From the NCBI GenBank assembly GCA_031272615.1, contig JAISTL010000267.1:1-9445 (forward strand): DNA of 9,445 nt, written 5' to 3'. The stretch comes from Methylobacteriaceae bacterium. Its GTDB lineage: Bacteria; Pseudomonadota; Alphaproteobacteria; Rhizobiales; Beijerinckiaceae. Positions 6,840 through 9,445 of the stretch are shown here, piece by piece. The notes under the pieces are model-generated. The model was not told the DNA's origin, did no database searches, and worked only from the letters and a program-made list of their open reading frames with translations. The translations under genes were made by a program, and so were the position numbers. Each line of letters opens with the position of its first letter. Within the stretch, counting starts at the first letter, position 1.

Positions 6840-8417
6840 CTATCGCGCGGTTTGGGCCTTGCGCACCAGAGCGATGAAACCGGCGCGTTCGCCGGAGCGG
6901 TCTTCCCCTTTCGCGGCTTCGGCCATGGCGAGTACATCGCTGAACGTCAAAGAACCGGTACGCTTTCCGCCCTTGACCAACTCGGCGAAGGAGGCGACGG
7001 CAACGGCGAAGCGCGCATCGGCGGGCGCGGCACCGAAGGTCTTGTACTCCTCGGCCGGAGTGACTACCTCCGCCGAATAGGTGGCAGTGGAAGCCTCCGG
7101 CAGCTTGTAGCGCATGTTGACGACGCCGTATTCCGTTGCGGCGGGTTCGGTTGCGACGGCGGAGGGTATTGCGTCCGACGCCGGCAGAAGTTCGAACATG
7201 GCGGTCACGGTGTATCCGGGGCCGATATCACCGGCACCCGCCGCGTCATCGCTGAACCCGCGTTCAGCGGGCGGACGGGCGTTGTAGCCGACCAAGCGGT
7301 AGCCCGATACCATCCCCGGGTTGAATTCCACGTGTACCTCGACATCTTCGGCAATCGGCGCGCCGGCGGGAGTTGCTCCATTCACCGCGCCGGCGGGGGC
7401 ATAACCCCTGATGCCGATAAGCAGGAGTCTTTCATCCTTGCGCCACGGGCTCGGTATGACCGATACCGTTGTCTTGAAGGGTCTGTCGGCGGACGCCGGG
7501 GTGGGGTAGTTGTAGGAGAAATGGTTGACGCAAGCGGCGGTGCGCACTGATGATTCGGGCGGAAGACGGTGATTTTCCAGGGACTCGCGCAAGGCGAAGT
7601 ACGAGGCGGTATCCACCTCGAAGGGAACAGGGGAGAACGGCTCCCGCGCCACGGCAATGAACCCGTCGGGGCTGACCGACTGGGGGTTGTCGCCATCCGG
7701 CGAGCGCCGGTAGGTGTCGGCGGCGGCAAGCCGAACGGAACCGTAGGGGACCGTTTGCGCGGCGCGCACAAACGCATAACGGCGGTTTCCCAAGCGTGCG
7801 TCCGGAATCATGTCATCACGGAATACGGCGATGACGGGATCATGGTCCGTGTCCTGCAGCGGCGCGGCATCAGCCGATGCCAAGGCCGAATTTGCTTCCC
7901 GGGTGAAGCTGTGAGCGTTATCCGCCTCTTCGGCGACGGGAAGCGGCGGTTCCGGGGGATTCGCGGCCGGAAGGGCGCGGGGCGCGGCATCGGCCGGAAC
8001 GTTGACGATTACGGCCGCCTCGTTGCGGTGCGCCGCGACGTCGACGCCCGGGCGGGAGCTGCTCATGTTCGCGCCGACATAAGCGAAGGTCTGCTCATTG
8101 CTGCGGCCAGCGTAGCGCAGAGCCACCGTTCCGCCGACGACAACCAGCAGGCCGCAGGCGGCGAGATTGCCGAACCGATGGAAAAACCCGGTTTTGCGGT
8201 GGACCGGCTCGGCGGTGTCCTGTGGCGGCTTGGTCGCACGGCGCGCCGCGTCCAGACTGACAACGACAGAGTCTTCGCGCGGTGGTTCCCCCCCGGCGTT
8301 TTTCCGGGGGTGACGCGCGTCATAACCCGCCAGCGCCGCGGCGAGAGCGCGTTCCAGCGCCCCTTCAGAAGGCTCCGGCGGCTCGTCGAGATGGAAAAAC
8401 TCTCTGTCGTCAGTCAT
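6840..8417 (-). CDS. YfbK-like single-pass membrane protein lacking its vWA domain; possible anti-sigma regulator
   Basis: This is a 525-residue protein. Residues 1-82 are charged and probably cytoplasmic, with basic residues just before the membrane. One hydrophobic helix spans about 84-101. A low-complexity Ala/Pro linker follows (about 140-190). Residues about 253-339 resemble the domain before the von Willebrand A domain in YfbK-like proteins (FEVDTASYFALR, VNHFSYNYPTP, SPWRKDERLLLIGIRGY). Residues about 358-523 resemble the DUF3520 domain that follows it (VEVHVEFNPGMVSGYRLVGY, GDIGPGYTVTAMFEL, DARFAVAVASFAEL). Between them, where about 200 vWA residues are expected, there are only about 18 Ala/Gly/Pro-rich residues, and no DxSxS metal site occurs anywhere. 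The start overlaps the sigma-factor stop by 8 bases, with GGAGGT (8428-8423) six bases upstream, so translation is probably coupled. That coupling and the topology suggest an anti-sigma or sensor role. No zinc-binding anti-sigma motif (HxxxCxxC) is present, so the role is inferred. Confidence 0.8.
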   Translation of the reverse strand: MTDDREFFHLDEPPEPSEGALERALAAALAGYDARHPRKNAGGEPPREDSVVVSLDAARRATKPPQDTAEPVHRKTGFFHRFGNLAACGLLVVVGGTVALRYAGRSNEQTFAYVGANMSSSRPGVDVAAHRNEAAVIVNVPADAAPRALPAANPPEPPLPVAEEADNAHSFTREANSALASADAAPLQDTDHDPVIAVFRDDMIPDARLGNRRYAFVRAAQTVPYGSVRLAAADTYRRSPDGDNPQSVSPDGFIAVAREPFSPVPFEVDTASYFALRESLENHRLPPESSVRTAACVNHFSYNYPTPASADRPFKTTVSVIPSPWRKDERLLLIGIRGYAPAGAVNGATPAGAPIAEDVEVHVEFNPGMVSGYRLVGYNARPPAERGFSDDAAGAGDIGPGYTVTAMFELLPASDAIPSAVATEPAATEYGVVNMRYKLPEASTATYSAEVVTPAEEYKTFGAAPADARFAVAVASFAELVKGGKRTGSLTFSDVLAMAEAAKGEDRSGERAGFIALVRKAQTAR

Positions 8418-9000
8418 GAAACACCTCCGCGATCCCCTCCCGGCTCAGCGCTTTTCGCGCCTCGAACATGCGCCAGGAAACGGTATTCTCGGTTACATTC
8501 AACACCTCCGCGGCTTCGGCATGGCTGAGGCCTTCACCCGCCACCAAAATCACGGTTTCCCGCAAATCATCCTTGAGCCGGCCGAGGGCGCCGGCCAGCC
8601 AAAGGGCGCGCTGCGGGTTGTGTTCGTCAGCCTGCGGGAACAGGTTGACAACCGCAGCGTAGCCTTCCAGGGTGTTCATCCGCGCTTTCCGACGACGAAG
8701 AAAATCCCGGGCGGCATTGATGGCAATGCCCGCAAGCCAGGTGGAGACCTTCGATTCGCCGCGGAAGGTGTCGATTCTGGTCGCCAGGGTGAAACACACG
8801 TCCTGAACGATATCCTCGGCATCCTCCCGGGAGCCCACCATACGCCAGACCAGGCGGAACAGACGGTTGTAGTGACTGCGCACCAGGGACGCAAAAGCCT
8901 TCCGGTCGCCGGCGGCGGCCTTGAAAACCAGTTCTGCATCCGGGTCAGTTTCTCTGTTCATGACGTCCGGGCTTCGGATCATATCGGAAAAAACCTGCAT
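8410..9000 (-). CDS. RNA polymerase sigma factor, ECF (RpoE-like) subfamily
   Basis: This 196-residue protein contains only sigma regions 2 and 4, as ECF factors do. Region 2 spans about 38-106 (LVRSHYNRLFRLVWRM, DAEDIVQDV, WLAGIAINAARDFLRRRK) and binds core polymerase and the -10 element. Region 4 spans about 136-186 (LRETVILVAGEGLSHAEAAE, NVTENTVSWRMFEARKAL), with the helix-turn-helix that reads the -35 element. ATG 9000 is used because AAAGGA lies nine or ten bases upstream. ATGs at 8982 and 8961 are in frame, and 8961 would give the more usual short N terminus but has no good ribosome-binding site. The gene overlaps the following membrane-protein gene by 8 bases, a strong sign of a sigma/regulator pair. 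It does not show the promoter it recognises; I found no convincing GAAC-type -35 element upstream. Confidence 0.93.
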   Translation of the reverse strand: MQVFSDMIRSPDVMNRETDPDAELVFKAAAGDRKAFASLVRSHYNRLFRLVWRMVGSREDAEDIVQDVCFTLATRIDTFRGESKVSTWLAGIAINAARDFLRRRKARMNTLEGYAAVVNLFPQADEHNPQRALWLAGALGRLKDDLRETVILVAGEGLSHAEAAEVLNVTENTVSWRMFEARKALSREGIAEVFHD

Positions 9001-9081
9001 AGGCTGTAATCCTTTATTCAGTCAATAGGACGCACGCCGAAGGCAAAAGCTTTGGACATGAAGAATATTTAATGATTTTTC

Positions 9082-9207
9082 GGGTGGACCGGGTGAATAT
9101 GGTGGACACGATGGACAGGGTGGACACGATGGACGGTAAACTGTACCCCGAACAGCGGACACTTTTGCCAACTTTGAAGTCTTTATCGTCGTCCACCCGG
9201 TCCACCC
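9082..9207. repeat. Perfect 14-bp inverted repeat with 98-bp spacer
   Basis: GGGTGGACCGGGTG (9082-9095) is the exact reverse complement of 9194-9207. Both arms are made of the GGTGGAC unit that also forms the short tandem repeats beside the left arm. The pair occupies most of the gap between the partial YfbK-like gene and the sigma-factor gene. There is no T-tract, so it does not look like an ordinary terminator. Confidence 0.6.
9084..9137. repeat. Six tandem 9-bp repeats (RTGGACNNG-like)
   Basis: Six consecutive 9-base units run from 9084, most with the form GTGGACNNG or ATGGACNNG. The second is degenerate (GTGAATATG). The last four form two near copies of an 18-mer, GTGGACACGATGGACAGG and its variant. 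Two further GGTGGAC units lie in inverted orientation around 9191-9217. A short ORF across the array is only a translation of the repeat. The function is unknown. Confidence 0.65.
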
Positions 9208-9230
9208 TCGTCCACCAACGCGTTCATGGG

Positions 9231-9445
9231 TTACATGGTGTCGGCGTTCCGGGCTCTGCGCACGAGGGTGATGAATTCGTCGCGATAGCCTGAGCGGTCT
9301 TCGCCCCTGGCTTCTTCGGCCATGGCGCGGACGCTGTCGAAGGTGAGAGCGCCGGCGAATTTGGCGCCCTTGACCAGTTCGGCGAAGGAGGCGACGGAGA
9401 CGGCGAAGCGGGCGTCAACAGGGGCGGCGTCGAAGGTTTCGTATT
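9231..9445 (-). CDS. C-terminal end of a YfbK-like (DUF3520) protein, partial
   Basis: Reading leftward from the window edge to TAA at 9233-9231 gives 70 complete codons. They carry the DUF3520-type ending YETFDAAPVDARFAVSVASF, then ELVKGAKFAG and GEDRSGYRDEFITLVRRA. By hand alignment this is about 70% identical to the last 66 residues of the membrane protein at 6840-8417, so the two are paralogues. The gene begins outside the window, so it cannot be seen whether this copy keeps the vWA domain and its metal site. It lies 230 bases upstream of the sigma-factor start on the same strand and could belong to the same transcription unit. Confidence 0.85.
   Translation of the reverse strand, partial: YETFDAAPVDARFAVSVASFAELVKGAKFAGALTFDSVRAMAEEARGEDRSGYRDEFITLVRRARNADTM

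Noticed and set aside
6447..7550. 367-residue + strand ORF bridging the end of hisD and the next gene
   Set aside because: It overlaps the end of hisD out of frame and continues antisense to the membrane protein. The composition is Gly/Arg-rich without domain motifs.
7569..8528. 319-residue + strand ORF opposite the membrane protein and sigma gene
   Set aside because: It runs antisense to two well-supported genes, is Gly/Arg-rich and matches no family I recognise.
9084..9217. CRISPR array
   Set aside because: The units are 9 bases long, directly adjacent and without spacers, and no cas gene is in view.
9072..9293. 73-residue ORF with VDRV/VDTMD repeats
   Set aside because: The repetitive peptide is a direct translation of the 9-bp repeat array. 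No ribosome-binding site or protein family supports it.

Overview
The window looks like a stretch of an alphaproteobacterial chromosome. The supporting evidence is a GC-rich base composition, the order rpmH-rnpA-yidC-engB, the sequences of L34 and of the YidC N terminus, and a histidyl-tRNA synthetase of the divergent alphaproteobacterial kind (motif 2 [13 protein letters not shown]). No closer taxonomic assignment can be made from the sequence alone.

Positions 1-4769 (+ strand) are a compact housekeeping run. rpmH (ribosomal protein L34, GTG start) is followed in the same reading frame by rnpA (RNase P protein, probable TTG start). Then come yidC (membrane insertase), engB (ribosome-assembly GTPase) and hisS. 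Gaps are about 23-37 bp and the genes are probably co-transcribed. Together they cover translation, tRNA processing, membrane-protein insertion and ribosome biogenesis.

Positions 4770-5196 hold a small scar of mobile DNA. An intact tRNA-Thr(GGT) gene lies on the - strand. Past its 3' end comes an AT-rich stretch with a long hairpin and three copies of a 10-bp motif, then the N-terminal remnant of a tyrosine recombinase (P4-type arm-binding domain). The remnant is frameshifted and cut off at the hisS stop codon. This is the layout left when an island integrated at a tRNA has been almost entirely lost. hisD (histidinol dehydrogenase, all metal and catalytic residues visible) follows on the + strand at 5446-6756.

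Positions 6840-9445 (- strand) are the most unusual part. In transcription order there is the C-terminal end of a YfbK-like protein (cut by the window edge), a roughly 230-bp gap with 9-bp repeats, an ECF-type sigma factor, and a membrane protein overlapping it by 8 bp. The membrane protein has a short cytoplasmic N-terminal region, one transmembrane helix and a presumed periplasmic region. That region carries the two domains that normally flank a von Willebrand A domain in YfbK-like proteins, but the vWA domain itself is missing. The last part of this protein is about 70% identical (hand count) to the partial gene upstream of the sigma factor, so the two are paralogues flanking it. The best inference is a sigma/membrane-regulator pair in which a vWA protein lost its metal-binding domain and acts as a sensor or anti-sigma factor.
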